From: Dreissena polymorpha
Taxonomy: Eukaryota > Mollusca > Bivalvia > Myida > Dreissenidae
NCBI RefSeq assembly: GCF_020536995.1
Contig: NC_068369.1
Span: 20,031,421-20,095,420 of the forward strand
Direction of reading: 5' to 3'
Length of the DNA: 64,000 nt
Position 1 is the first letter of the stretch, and every line of letters begins with the position of its first letter. Under the pieces are notes generated by a model. That model saw only the letters and a program-made list of their open reading frames with translations. It was not told the DNA's origin and made no database searches. The position numbers were made by a program, and so were the translations under genes. Shown here one piece after another: positions 35,138-46,956 of this stretch.

Positions 35138-35547
35138 TTTTAATATAACAGTAAAACTTGTTCTACAAAAAGAAGTAAAAAAAGTTAGTTCTATCGTCAA
35201 ACTAGGGAAGTAAACATTAGAAGTCAGTAATGACGTAATTTCCGTCGGGATAAGCCTAATGCTAAAGCGATATATTTTCACGTTTAGCTATCTCATTAAC
35301 CCTTACATACATATGAAAAATAAGTAAAATAAAAATTTATTATTAATTACACGCTATGCATGTGATTATTTGGTTTATAATCATAATTTATACATAAAAT
35401 AACTTCTCCTTAAGTCACGTGACCCATTACAAAGAGGCTGCACAGCTCATTATCATTTGACTGTCAGTCACTGAGTCTGTTCCAATTTAGAACAAGTTTT
35501 AAAACATTTGTTTATTCAGCCGTGGAAACCCTCATAGCAGTTCAATT
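35138..35547. promoter_or_regulatory. Probable bidirectional promoter of CHMP5 and SMUG1
   Basis: CHMP5 translation starts leftward at 35137. On the other side CAATT/GTAAGATA at 35548 looks like the donor of an untranslated SMUG1 exon. Between them are TGACGTAA (35231-35238, CRE-like) and GTCACGTGAC (35415-35424, a palindromic E-box/CLEAR-like site). No TATA box stands out. The SMUG1 first exon is inferred from splice signals only. Confidence 0.45.
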
Positions 35548-36120
35548 GTAAGATATATCGATGTTGTGATGCAGTTTAGTTAGTAGAAATTTAGCAATTA
35601 GATTACCCAGAAATGCATGTTGATTTTGCTCCCTTTGTTCACGATACATCATTACATGTTATGATTGAACTTAACATAGATCTGCCAGCCTCTGAAACTG
35701 TTGAAGGAAAGACGTCCGTACACTAAAATATATACTGTTAATGCCGTTTCTGCATAGTGAGCATTTTTTAAAGACCATTTAGTTTAATTCTTATATTTTA
35801 AAGGCCCACACTTTCCAAATTGTTTATGGTTGACCTACTTCCATTTGTGCTCTGAAACACTCAGTAAAGCATGTGAATATGTGTATACTTTTAATTTGGC
35901 AATATATGGATTAAGAATTTTGACCTGCTATATGGGTTTTTATCATTATTTCTTTCTTATCCCAACTTAATTTGATCATTAAAACTACATCAGTACATTC
36001 CTATTAGAAGATTGCATCTTGTTTAATATTCACTTAAAGTTGTTGAGGAACAGAGCTTTTTTTACATTATTTAAGGAATATGACTGAATGTGAAATTCGG
36101 CATACCAGAATGAATTTTCT

Positions 36121-36363
36121 TTAACCCTTTAGAACTCGGAAGCAAAGTGACAATGGCTATGTGCAAACAGCATAAAACCAGACCTGCCTGCAAAATACTT
36201 GCAGTCTGTTAACGTTTTATGCTGTTTGCTGCTCATTAGTATCTTAAGATTTGGAAATGAAGCCTTTAAAACTTGAATTTAGTAAGAAAGGTCTTTAATT
36301 AAATTTAACTTTCTAAGGGACTACAAACACGTCAAAATACATATCTAAGTGGTAAAGGGTTAA
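36121..36363. mobile_element. TTAA-flanked MITE, second copy
   Basis: TTAACCCTTTAGAACTC and GTGGTAAAGGGTTAA are the ends, each flush with TTAA. A central hairpin GCAAACAGCATAAAAC ... GTTTTATGCTGTTTGC spans 36163-36229. It lies in the SMUG1 5' intron. Confidence 0.78.
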
Positions 36364-37125
36364 ATTGGGAAAAAGATTTATATCTTTATGTGCAACTTTA
36401 AAATACATGTAATTATATTTATAAATTATAATGTCAGATACAATTAAATCCGTTAGATTGATATAGTAGACAAGAAGATACCAGCTGCATGGACACAACA
36501 ATATTAAACTCAGTATTTCTTTACTTAACTGCTTGTTTCAAATACCAATAATCATAAAAATTGGATTTTCTGAACTCATTCAAGTTTTTTTTGGAATATG
36601 AGCGATTAAAATCAGTAAATTAAGCAAAGTAAATTAGCCCAAGCAAAAACATACATTTTGATTCTGGTGAGCCATTAAAATATAACATGCAAAGATCAAC
36701 ACACACACACCAGAGGCCTCCTTTATAGATAACATACAAATAAAGTCATAGGTTCTAATCTTGATCCTCTCCTATTGTTCTATTTTTCATTGTATATTCC
36801 TATCACTTATAATTGATAGATGGGTTTTTAACCAAGAATTGGTATTATGCTCTATAAATGATAAAAGGTTAGTAAAACAACAGCGTAGAACAAACACAAA
36901 ATATACAGTAGAGAAATCAAAGGATTAAATGCTTATCATAATGTTGTTAAAGATATGTTGTGAAATGACTACTTTACAAAACTTTTAAATGGGTATAGCC
37001 TACATCTTATGTTGAAAAATATCTGCCATTCCACTTTGCCAATAATTTCAAAACAGTAAGGCAATTTTAAATTTGTATTTCAACATTGAAACAGTTACTT
37101 GTATATTTTATCATATACATCTATT

Positions 37126-37436
37126 TTTAGCTCGGTGTTTTCCGAGATAACCCCACTGGCAGGTATTGTCATAGCCAGCTCGTCGTCCGCTGTCTGCGTC
37201 GTGCTAAAACGTTAACATTGGCTCTAAAATCAAAGTGCTTCCACCTACAACTTTGAAACTTCATATGCACCATGACGAGTTCTACACGCCACGCAAATTT
37301 TGGGGTCACTAGGTCAAAGCTTAAGGTCACTGTGACCTCTAAAAAAAAAAGAAATTCTGACAAGCTTTCATTTATTCAAAACTGCACCCAGTAGCCGAGC
37401 GTGACACCCATTATGCAATGCTCTTGTTATTTTCAA
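37126..37436. mobile_element. Short element, TTTTAGCTCGG... to ...GCTCTTGTT
   Basis: TTTAGCTCGGTGTTTTCCGAG opens it and GTAGCCGAGCGTGAC... AATGCTCTTGTT closes it. The interior has GGTCACTAGGTCAAAGCTTA AGGTCACTGTGACC, a run of AGGTCA half-sites. It ends about 70 bp before the SMUG1 exon acceptor at 37505. Confidence 0.55.
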
Positions 37437-37639
37437 TATTGTTGCCATGTTGGAATGTTTAAAAACATTTTAAAATTACATGAAACAATTTCATATTATT
37501 TCAGGTGCCATATATTTGTGACAAGGTCTCCAGTTTAGGCTTCAAATAAATGTTAACAGCAAACTGTGCCATCAACAACTGGATGTCATGTGCCGTTTAC
37601 CTTTTCCCGATCTCTACTTTACCAGACATGTGATAAACT

Positions 37640-39025
37640 ATGTCCAATTATCCCGGCTACCCACCATCATTTAGCTCATGGAACTCGTTCACGCCTTCTA
37701 ACCAGAACTCCTTCCCAGCGGGAAATTTGTACCTTCCTAGAAGTTATTTACCAGCAGTTGTTCGATCTTCTCTGCTCGATCCACTGTCAGCCATTCCACT
37801 GGGATTCCATTCTCATCCAACGTCAAGGTATCTTCCGCAGAATTCAGACATACCAGCACTTGGTCTTGAGCCACTTTATGGATTTGGACCCTATGAACCC
37901 AGAAATCTTCTTCATAGTCCCAATTTTCATCTTTCTCAAAATCCATCACCATTGACATTTGACCAGATCTATCTATCTGGAGCCAGTTCCGTTTCGCCGG
38001 TTTCCAATCATAGAAGCCAGTTAGATGAGCGTTCTTTTGCTACAAGGTTAAATATACCTGGACATATAAGTGAGCCCTTGAGACCTGAGTTTCCGTGGCA
38101 AAAGAAGTCGAATTTTAAAGACGGAAAACATTGCCATACTGACATTGGAAAACAGGACTTCAGAATTTGGAAGCCCTTTGAAAGATCTGTCAGTGAGGTA
38201 AATGAAGAATATAAAGAGCTTTCCAGACCAAAGGCAAAGGGGTCCTTTACCATAGACTCTTTAACTGGAAAAAATAAAACTTTTGAAAGCAGTGAGCAAA
38301 CAGCAACAAAAGTCGATGCAAATGGAAATTTTGAAAAGCATTCTGTGGAAACCTCAAAATCAGTTTCAGAAAAACCTGCATATCCAATAAGACCAATCCC
38401 AGTGCTCAGTTCAGGGTGCTCATTTACTGGGAAAGAAATTAAGCACAGTTTGCCTAAAAATTATCTTTTCTCAAAGGAAAATTCCTTTTTAGTACAAGAT
38501 CAAAGTTTAAAGTCTAGTACAATTTTGACAAATGTTTTAAGAACTGACACAATATACCCACAGATAAATGAAGTAAATAAGCCTTCAGCAAAAGCCTATC
38601 TAAAAATTGAGCAGGAAAATCCAGTTGTTACAAACACTTTCTGTGATAACCCAACAACAAATAATGATTGCGCTGTTAATGCTGATGATGAAGCCCATTC
38701 AATAGCTGTAGCTAAATCTGATGTTGAAAATATAAATAATCAAAGTAATACAGTTTCAGAAGCAGTTAAAAATTGCCTGCCAAGTTTGAAAATTGAAATA
38801 CCTTCAAGTGGTAAGAAAGTTTTGAAAACTCCAGAACTTATTTCACCAACAAACTCATTTTCACCAACGAAAGGAAAGCATAATAAAAAAGATGAACTCC
38901 AATTACTGAGCAATCAAGTGAATGAAGTTAGAAGCAGACGATTAAGCAAAGAGTTTAAAGAAGTTCTATCACCAACTCTTTTATCTCCCAAGGTGAAGGA
39001 AAGTGGAACTGTCGCTCAATCGAAC
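37640..39025 (+). CDS. SMUG1: SMUG1 extension, first coding exon
   Basis: It is 462 codons from MSNYPGYPPSFSSWNSFTPS. It is rich in Ser, Pro, Asn and Lys, with no folded domain recognised. CDK-like sites cluster near the end: TPELISPTNSFSPTKGK and VLSPTLLSPKVK. The frame stays open to 39124, but a strong donor AAC/GTAAGT at 39025 allows an in-frame join to the next exon; without splicing it ends at TGA 39122-39124 in a different frame from the SMUG1 part. Confidence 0.75.
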
Positions 39026-42000
39026 GTAAGTGAACAGCAAAGTGAGCAAACAGTTTCAGAGGACGCAAGAGTGCAATATTCATCAGAGAACAAAAAGGAC
39101 AGAATTCACAGTGTTCAAAGGTGAAAGAAAGACGGTTGTCTGCTCCATTGTTGCGCCGCTGTAGGCCAGCATTTCCCAGCAGACCAAGAATGTCTTCAAC
39201 AGATGGTTCCATAAGTGTATTGAAAAACATGGAGGACTCGCTGGGTGCTTCCGTCTCGAGCTCACACCTCTCAGAATCTGACTCGGATACTCAAATGTCT
39301 AATGCAGACAGTGCTAGTAAAATGTTCCCCGAATCTCATCAGTCTCATAATACTCAAGCAGGGTTTTCACACGAGCATAATATGACTGGAAACCATGGCT
39401 ACATGTCTCAGTATGGAATGAACCATGACAATCACTTTTACAAGGACAGTGCTTCTCAGTTGTGCCAAAGTCAAACCGATAATCAAAAACAGTACCAGTG
39501 TGTTCCTGGACCTCCGTTTAGTGAAAAACACGAACCATTGCCCCCATATCACTGCTATGGGGCCAACCAGAGCCCTAGTATTCTTCCCCGTGAACCGAGC
39601 TACCATACTCAAGAAGAAAATTCTAATTTTCCTCCAACAACAGTTGATCCATTGATTAACTATGATGAAAACTCTGTTATGTCAGACTCTAGTCAGTTGC
39701 CCTCTGTAGCAAGGTGTGATTCTGAACCCAATCTGCTAGCATCTCTAGGCACTAGTATGGTCACCTGTAAGAATGGTGCAATGCAGCCCATGGCGTCCAT
39801 GCCTCACCAGGACCAATGTGGTATTGCAGACGAGGGTCAGTGGGATTTTCTGCACTCTAAACAATACATCGAGAACATTTATGGGAGCCAAATTAGCTGT
39901 GCATCGGTTAAGAGTGAATCAGATGAACTTCGCGAGTCAGATTCACCCAAGACTTTTATTGACCTGGATAAGACAACAAAGGAGAAGAAGGCGCAGGAAC
40001 ATTGCAAGGATAATATGCGAGACGGATCGAAACCATATGGGAAAGGTATTATGCGTCAGGGCAGTCCTTTAGTGCATAGAAGTAGTAACCAGGGAAATAG
40101 TTACGGGAACCAAATGTTTGACAACTATAACCATATGGCTGGAAACCGGTGGGGGAATTTTAATCGAGCAAGTGATGGGAACATGGGGGGCCAACCAATG
40201 AGGCCAGGGGACCCAAACTATCAGAACCAGTCGTACGATCAGTACAGGGGTAATTTTCCGCCAAACTACCCAAATATGGGTCCAAACCAAAATGGAAATG
40301 AGAAATCCTTTAATCAATCGAGTTACCATGGCAATGAGTATAATCAAAGTGACTATTACAATCCAAGCCATTCAAAGAATTTACCAGGAAACCACGGTAG
40401 CTATGGAAACCAAAGATTTGAAAATGGGTTTTATCCAAATAGAGGTGGCAGTGAATTCAATACTCAAGGGAACATGTTTCCTCCTTCACCAGTGGAACAG
40501 CAAGGTTCAAGATATCCTAGTCAGGGTTATAATGGAGGTCAGGGAAATTACAGCCAGCATTATTCACAACAGTCAGGACACTGTCCACCAGATAGCCTGA
40601 ACCAGTATGGGGAGATGCCAAACTACATCCCTAGAAACGCTAGTCCGGCAAGCACCGGTTCAGACTTTGGTAGCATGGACGCTCCAGGGGTGGTCCCAAA
40701 GAAAAAGCGAGGCCGTAAGCGAAAGGTTGACAAAGAGCCTCCAGATGAAAACAAGCCTAGACCAAATACTGTTGTCATGGCCTCAACAAAGCTCGGTCCC
40801 TTGATTGATATCGATAACCCAGAGGCCACCATCGATACCTATGACTTTGACAATCAGATCGAGACCATATTTAACTTCACCATTGAGGATGACCTGTCCC
40901 CTATAGGTGCCCAGTTTCTGCAGATAGAACAGCGACTGGTTCAAAAGATGTTGCCAATCAAATACGGGTACCCTGTGACTGTCATCTATAGTCCTCTCAC
41001 GTACGCTTTCCAGACGCATAGAGACTTTGTATCAAAGTACTGCACTACTGAAAGGACCCTTCTCTTTCTTGGAATGAACCCTGGACCTTATGGCGCGTCA
41101 CAGAATGGGGTAAAGTATTCATTATGATTTTTTATCTTAAATATTGTATGTAAGTGAACTACTTCCGCATTTCTCAAGCAATTTGATTGAAGGTTAAAAT
41201 ATGTCACCGTCACCGTGAATTCTAAATGTGCAACACATTTTTCAGCCCCAGTTAGCCCCACTTTACTGAATTGAAATATTGCTTATACAGCCATGAATTT
41301 GTATAGGTTTGTGGAGCAATTTATATCCTCTTTTGTCGGGCAAATTAATTGAAAAAAACAACTCTTTTCACTGAATGTTAAATTGAAACAGTTTATGTTT
41401 ACAAATGATCCTTTCATGTGTCCATTTAATATGTGAATTTGCGTGGTGCTTTTGTTGAAATTTTAGAGAATGCTGGAGTTAAATGAAATTAACGTTTAGT
41501 CAAGTAATGCATTGCTTATGTTTCTGTTCCTCAATCACACATACAATTTAGCATTTTAACAAGTTTCAGTTATTTTTTATTATCCTCCGCCATAGGCGGA
41601 GGGATATTGTTTTGGTGTTGTCCGTCTGTCTTTCCGTTCGTCCATCCGGCACTTTTGTGTCCGGGACTCCGGAGCCATATCTTGTAAGTGCTTTGGCGGA
41701 TTTCATTGAAACTTGGTATGAGTATATATATGGATAAGAGGATGATCATGCACGCCAAATGGCATTGTACACCATCTGTTAATAATGGAGTTATGGCTCT
41801 TTGTGTCTTGAAAAAATGCTTTTTTGTGTCCGGAGCCATATCTCGGAAGTGCTTTGGCAGATTTCATTGAAACTTAATATGAGTATATATATGGATAAGA
41901 GGATGATGCACGCCAAATGGCATTGTACACCATTGGATAATAACTGAGTTATGGCCCTTTGTAGCTTTAAAAAATGCTTTTTTTGTGTGTCCGGAGCCAT

Positions 42001-44330
42001 ATCTTGGAAGTGCTTTGACGGATTTCATTTAATCTTGGTACATTGTATGAGTATTTATATGGATAAGAGGATGATCCATGTTGGTGTTGTCCATCCTTGC
42101 AAAAACTATGTGTCCAGAAGTATATTGGCGGGGTATATCAATTCAACAAATTGCTTGTTAATACATATTGTCAGTGTTGACAAATTAAAAATTGACCCAA
42201 TTTTCTACATAATTGCTATATATACAAGTTGTACATGTAACTAGCTTCTAAAAAATGAACAAGTACGCCAAACTGAAATTTTGCAACCTTTGAAACTTAT
42301 GGAATTCTATGTCTTAATAGGTTCCATTTGGAGAAGCAGTGGTCACCAGAGAGTGGTTGAAAATCGTGGGGGACGTATACAAACCAGAGGTAGAGCATCC
42401 AAAGAAGCCTGTGACGGGTCTGGCATGTAATCGAAATGAGGTAACCATTGTTTTGCATTTTCTTGAAAGCCTTTAAATTAAGTTTAAATTATATATTATA
42501 TCTGTATTAAATCTAAAAAATTATACCCACTTATAATATTTAGGCACTCTTGAGTCCTGATAACAAGCAATACTTGATGTCTTTTTAATGTTCTAGGGAA
42601 ATTCACCATCCTCGCCTTGATAATGCATGTTTATCATATTTTTGCCCCCCCCCCCCCCCCTTGTAGATGGGTAAATTAAATTGCTGTGTACCTGTTGGTC
42701 CCTTAGATCTTTTGATCGCAGCATGATTTCTTAAGATTTTTCAACCTATGATTTTGATAATAAGTATGATGGTTACCTTGGAGTAGAGGATGTTACAAGG
42801 GATTTGAACCTTTAAATTATATACATGTTGTAACAAAAATCTGTTTAAATTCAATTGATATCCAAAATATCAATTCCTACAGCATACTTTCAATTATTAT
42901 AAAAAAACATGAACTTTTAACACTTAATTCCCTAATGATTGGATACACACATCAAAATCACTTTTACTGTCAAATTATATGCCAAACCTGGAATAAGAGG
43001 ATGTATTTTTGCTTTTCACCTGTCTGAACATAAGTTGGTTGGTAGATGGGTAGGCTGGTTGGTCTGTAGAAAATTTGATTCAACCCAGTATCTATGCCTT
43101 GACCTACAATCTTTCAACTTGGAAGGATGGTTACTTAAGAAGCAAGAAAGATGTCTAATAACTTTGAGATCAAGAGGTCAAAGGACAAGGCTTGTCACAG
43201 TAATTTTGTTTCAGTACCATATCTTGTGTGAGAGTTAAGAACTATTATCTTGCAAATCAGTTTAGTTTTTACTTGGTAAAAAGAGAAGACAGCCATTGAT
43301 TTTGAGGTAACTATGTCAAAGGTCAATGTCCCAGGTGCTTGGAGCAGGAAATGTGTTGACCTAATCTAATTTGGTTTGCTGGTTACTTGTGAAGAAAGAT
43401 GGCAATTAATTTTGAGATCAGCAGGTAAAACATGAAGATGACATGAGCTTGAAACATGAAAATTGTTTCCACACAATATGTAGAGAATGCTTGAGATCAT
43501 ATAAATTAAGATGTTGCTTATTCTTGATGAAGGATGTTCGTTATGATTTCCAAATCAAATAATCAAAGGTGATGATCTCAGTCAAGGATAACTTTGCATC
43601 AAATCAGGGGTCCTACATGCTTTATAAATACATGTAACTCTTAATACTTTTATAGATGGATCAAACTAAAATCACATGTATACATGCCCTTCAGTTGATA
43701 TTCAGTTTCGAATTGTTATCATTGGATAGGGGCTTGTAACAAAACAAAATGGGCATTCTTTGACAAACTTCTCATTTAAGTGATTTTTCTTTCTTTGACA
43801 AACTTGTAATTAATGTGATTTTTCTTTAGGTAAGCGGAGCACGGTTCTGGGGCTTGTTTCAAACAGTGTGCAAAGTCCCAGAAAACTTCTTTAAGAACGC
43901 TTTTGTGTACAATTTCTGCCCTCTGGCCTACATGTCAGAGTCAGGCAAGAACGTTACACCGCCACAGCTGGTACACTCCGAGCTCGATCAGATCAACGAG
44001 TGCTGTGATGTGGCGCTAGTTGAACTCGTGAAGTTAATGAATGTCCGCACCATCGTGGCCGTGGGTAAGTTTGTCCAACAGCGCGCGTCCAAGGCCATCC
44101 ACAATGCTGGGGTTGGGAATGTGAAGGTCGAGTGCATTCTCCATCCAAGTCCCATCAATCCGCATGCAAACAAAGGATGGGAGCAGATAGTTGCTAAGCA
44201 ACTAGTGGAGATGAATGTGATGCATTACTTGAACCCAGATTCAGATGAGGTGCAGAGATGTATAGAGGAATGGGAGAGAATAGCACTGAGCAATGTAAAA
44301 CTGCCGCCAGTGGACAAATCAGATTACTAG
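37640..44330 (+). CDS. SMUG1: SMUG1 uracil-DNA glycosylase with a giant disordered N-terminal extension
   Basis: SMUG1 removes uracil and 5-hydroxymethyluracil from DNA in the nucleus, the first step of base-excision repair. The model is four coding exons (37640-39025, 39112-41109, 42321-42440, 43830-44330), about 1,334 residues. The last 275 or so are a full SMUG1 domain: VIYSPLTYAF, motif 1 GMNPGPYGASQNGVPFGE (split by an intron), EHPKKPVTGL, VSGARFWGLF, VYNFCPL (the Asn of the human HNLCPL) and motif 2 HPSPINPHANKGW with the catalytic-loop His. All key residues are present. Human SMUG1 is about 270 residues, so roughly 1,055 residues are extra. The start ATG at 37640 has TGA and TAA in frame just before it and follows acceptor TTATTTCAG (exon from 37505). 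AATAAA is at 44614-44619. The join at 39026-39111 is the least certain part. Confidence 0.93.
39112..41109 (+). CDS. SMUG1: SMUG1 extension continuing into the catalytic domain
   Basis: This is one unbroken exon of 666 codons ending NPGPYGASQNG at donor GGG/GTAAAG. It starts basic (KVKERRLSAPLLRRCRPAFP), passes through a long Asn/Gly/Gln/Tyr-rich region (about 40080-40620), then PKKKRGRKRKVDK (about 40696-40734, AT-hook or NLS-like), and enters the SMUG1 fold at about 40897 (SPIGAQFLQIEQRL). Because extension and domain share this exon, at least 590 residues of extension are physically part of the gene. An alternative acceptor after CAAAG would begin the exon at 39121. Confidence 0.9.
41579..42145 (+). 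mobile_element. Element with TATCCTCCGCCATAGGCGGAGG end and tandem core
   Basis: The start is a hairpin (CCTCCGCCATAGGCGGAGG, 41583-41601) followed by GTCCGTCTGTC runs. The core GTGTCCGGAGCCATATCT... GCTTTGGCGGATTTCATTGAAAC... GGATAAGAGGATGATC repeats three times with a period near 170 bp. The right end is weak. It is in the SMUG1 intron. Confidence 0.65.
42321..42440 (+). CDS. SMUG1: SMUG1 third coding exon
   Basis: The acceptor is GTCTTAATAG and the donor ATGAG/GTAACC. It is 40 codons, VPFGEAVVTREWLKIVGDVY KPEVEHPKKPVTGLACNRNE, colinear with human SMUG1. Confidence 0.95.
42990..43600. repeat. Diverged tandem repeat in the SMUG1 intron
   Basis: Phrases such as GGTTACTT..GAAG(C)AAGAAAGATG, TTTGAGATCA, GTCAAAGG and TTGACCTA recur at intervals of about 150-200 bp, like the decayed cores of other elements here. 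A C homopolymer is near 42645-42660. Confidence 0.4.
43830..44330 (+). CDS. SMUG1: SMUG1 last exon
   Basis: The acceptor is TTTTTCTTTAG. It is 166 codons plus TAG, from VSGARFWGLFQTVCK through NFCPL and HPSPINPHANKGW to a short acidic tail VQRCIEEWERIALSN... DKSDY that goes beyond the human C-terminus. Confidence 0.96.
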   Translation, partial: VSGARFWGLFQTVCKVPENFFKNAFVYNFCPLAYMSESGKNVTPPQLVHSELDQINECCDVALVELVKLMNVRTIVAVGKFVQQRASKAIHNAGVGNVKVECILHPSPINPHANKGWEQIVAKQLVEMNVMHYLNPDSDEVQRCIEEWERIALSNVKLPPVDKSDY

Positions 44331-46679
44331 ACCGGGCAGTTGATGGGCTTGGTCTCACCTTGGACTGCAGAAGGCAATACTCTTGTTCACTTATGGGTAG
44401 CAGTTTTTCTGTTAACAAGTTTGTGTTAAGTGACTTGTTCAAAATATGGGCCATATTATATGTATAGTACCAAGTGTATGTTTTGTAGTTTTCGTCTGCT
44501 ACATTGTAGAGACCTTTCATTGTTTATTTGCTGGTATCATTATAGAGTTGTGCATGTTTTTAACATAATATACAAACTAATTATTTTACTTTACGTTCTT
44601 AATGTTAGGTATGAATAAATAATTGTAGCTAATTTTTGTATTAGCATTATTGAACTGTTATTTTTATACTTTCATTTTTGTCCAGTGCTCTTTAGAAAAG
44701 CAAGGCTATCTTTGCTGTGTGCATTGTTTACTTGTAGAGCATTAAGCTAAGCTGCGTTATCAGTTTAATTAGTGTCGTGGAAATTTAACCTCTGTCTCTA
44801 AGGTGAAAGGTATAAACTGGTGCTGTCTCAATATTTTACATGTTAATTGTACTATTATTTTTGGTACTTTCACATAAGATTTCTTTTGGTGATTATTCAT
44901 AAACTTACCAATATTTTAGATACTTATCTAAGTCAGGAGTGTTATTTTTTCATTGGGACTTAATGAATCAAGTGTAGAAAAACTGGAATAGTAAAGAATA
45001 GTATTATACTTTGGCATTATTTTTCAGTATTGTTTCTTTAAATATTCAGCAGTAATAAGCACAACACTAAAATTAATTTTGGCATTGATTTTAAATACTG
45101 GCAAGAAACACTTTCTCCTTATTATTTAAAAATACAGTTGACATTTTGGATATAAATCTCTCTACATGTATACGCAAACATTTTCCTGATCATTTGCGTG
45201 TAATTAATTTTTAAATAATTTAAAAAAAAATGATCTTTAGAAAATTTAAAAAACACTTAGGTTTTTCATGTTCGTTGTTCGGGGCGGGTTAAGAAACATG
45301 CAATAGGGTAGTTATATTGAACTAATGTAGATTGACAAAAATAAATGCAGGCTCACTTTGTACAGTATTAAATCATTAGTTTGTAAATCAGTGTCTGTGA
45401 CCAAACTTTCAGCATTATAATATATGACTGTATGTTGACACATTTTGTATTGTACTACCTTCTTGTCTGGTATGCAGACAACATGTCTGTATTTTTTTCT
45501 CAAACAATTGAATTACATATATTTACCTAAGTGTATGCAGGTCTGTTTTTTGCAATAGTTTATAATTATTTTGATTTGGAGAAAAACAAGTGAAGTTTTG
45601 GTTAGGATTTCTACTCATGTTGCGTTCTCATTTATTTTTGTATACAGAAACATGTACATACAATTATTTCATGTAACATTATGTTACATGTGTAACAAGT
45701 GCCATATATACTTGCATCATTTCGTGATAAAGCTTCAATAGCATTTGCTACTTAAAAGTGGTACTATAGTATGTGCTGCTAGTACACAAACAACTAGCAA
45801 GGTAGCATAATTCTAATTATTTCTAATTGTGCTATATTTACATCACACATACAGAAATATGACTCCTGGCCTATCGTATCTAACAAAAAACCATTAAAAT
45901 TTGTCGTTGATGAAACTGGTAGCATCTGCAATTATATTTTGCTGACATTTTTGGTGCATAAAAGGTTGTGACATACACCTATTTGTTGTTGAAGTCTTAC
46001 ATTTTGTCAATACAACTTTTGTTCAATATTGTGTTCACGTGTTTAACCAAATGGCACAATTGCTATTTTTTGCGACATACAGTGTAAATAATGACCCCAT
46101 TGTGAACATTTGTCAAACATGTTTTCATACTTCCATGTTGAGCATTGTAAAATTGTTGTGCTATTTTCGATATTCAGTAGTTGTGGTCATGTATTTTTTA
46201 CTTCCAATCTCTTGTAATTTAAATAATTAAATCTGCCATTGTGTAAAGTCTGTGTTGTGAATTGTGGTGAAGTGTTTCACAAATTGTTTTAAATGAATAA
46301 ATACTGCGTTTCTTGCCATACTAAAATGATGCTCCAGAGACGTCTTACCTGACCTCATACACAAGTATAAATTAATTTCTTTGGATTGGTCACATATACA
46401 TGGGCTTGTTTGATGTCTTTCAAAGGTGCTTTGATTAAATTGTTTGTCTACCTTTTACGTGAGGAATTATTTATTAATGAATACTCTAGATTGTTTAAAT
46501 TTTGCTAAGTTGGGAATGAACATTTATTTTTACAAAATTTAAGACTGCCAAATTGCTGTAATTTGGAGAGAAAAAATCTGTGTAAATTGTGAATTCCCAT
46601 CTTTTGTATGAATTTCTTACTCGGATATTGTCCAGCTACCGTGCTTGATAAAAAATCATATGGTTAAATAAACAATTGT
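44331..46679. other. SMUG1 3' UTR and intergenic DNA
   Basis: AATAAA at 44614-44619 is the likely SMUG1 polyadenylation signal. Beyond it the DNA is AT-rich with further AATAAA-like strings (for example near 46295) and no coding exon. Confidence 0.5.
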
Positions 46680-46956
46680 CTTTCCGAAAACTTTAACATT
46701 GGCCATGACTTTTGCAATATTGAAGATAGCAACTTGCTATTTGGCATGCATGTGTATCTCATGGAGCTGCACATTTTGAGTGGTGAAAGGTCAAGGTCAT
46801 CCTTCAAGGTCAAAAGTAAAAAAATACAATCCAAGGGAAGTAATAAACTTTATAAGGGAGATAATTTCTAAACCTGCCAAATGATATATTGAAATTTTAT
46901 TTCAAAGTGGCCCAATAGGGGGCATTGTGTTTCTGACAAACACATCTCTTGTTTTT
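46680..46956 (-). mobile_element. Inverted relative of the 34137 element
   Basis: AACTTTAACATTGGCCATGA... ATAGCAACTTGCTATTTGGC ATGCATGTGTATCTCATG is the complement of the 34137 copy, and it ends GGGGGCATTGTGTTTCTGAC AAACACATCTCTTGTTTT. It holds GAAAGGTCAAGGTCATCC. Confidence 0.75.

Noticed and set aside
37566-37955. A 129-residue frame overlapping the start of SMUG1 in another phase
   Set aside because: It is a shadow of the 37640 frame, which has the better composition, start context and continuity.
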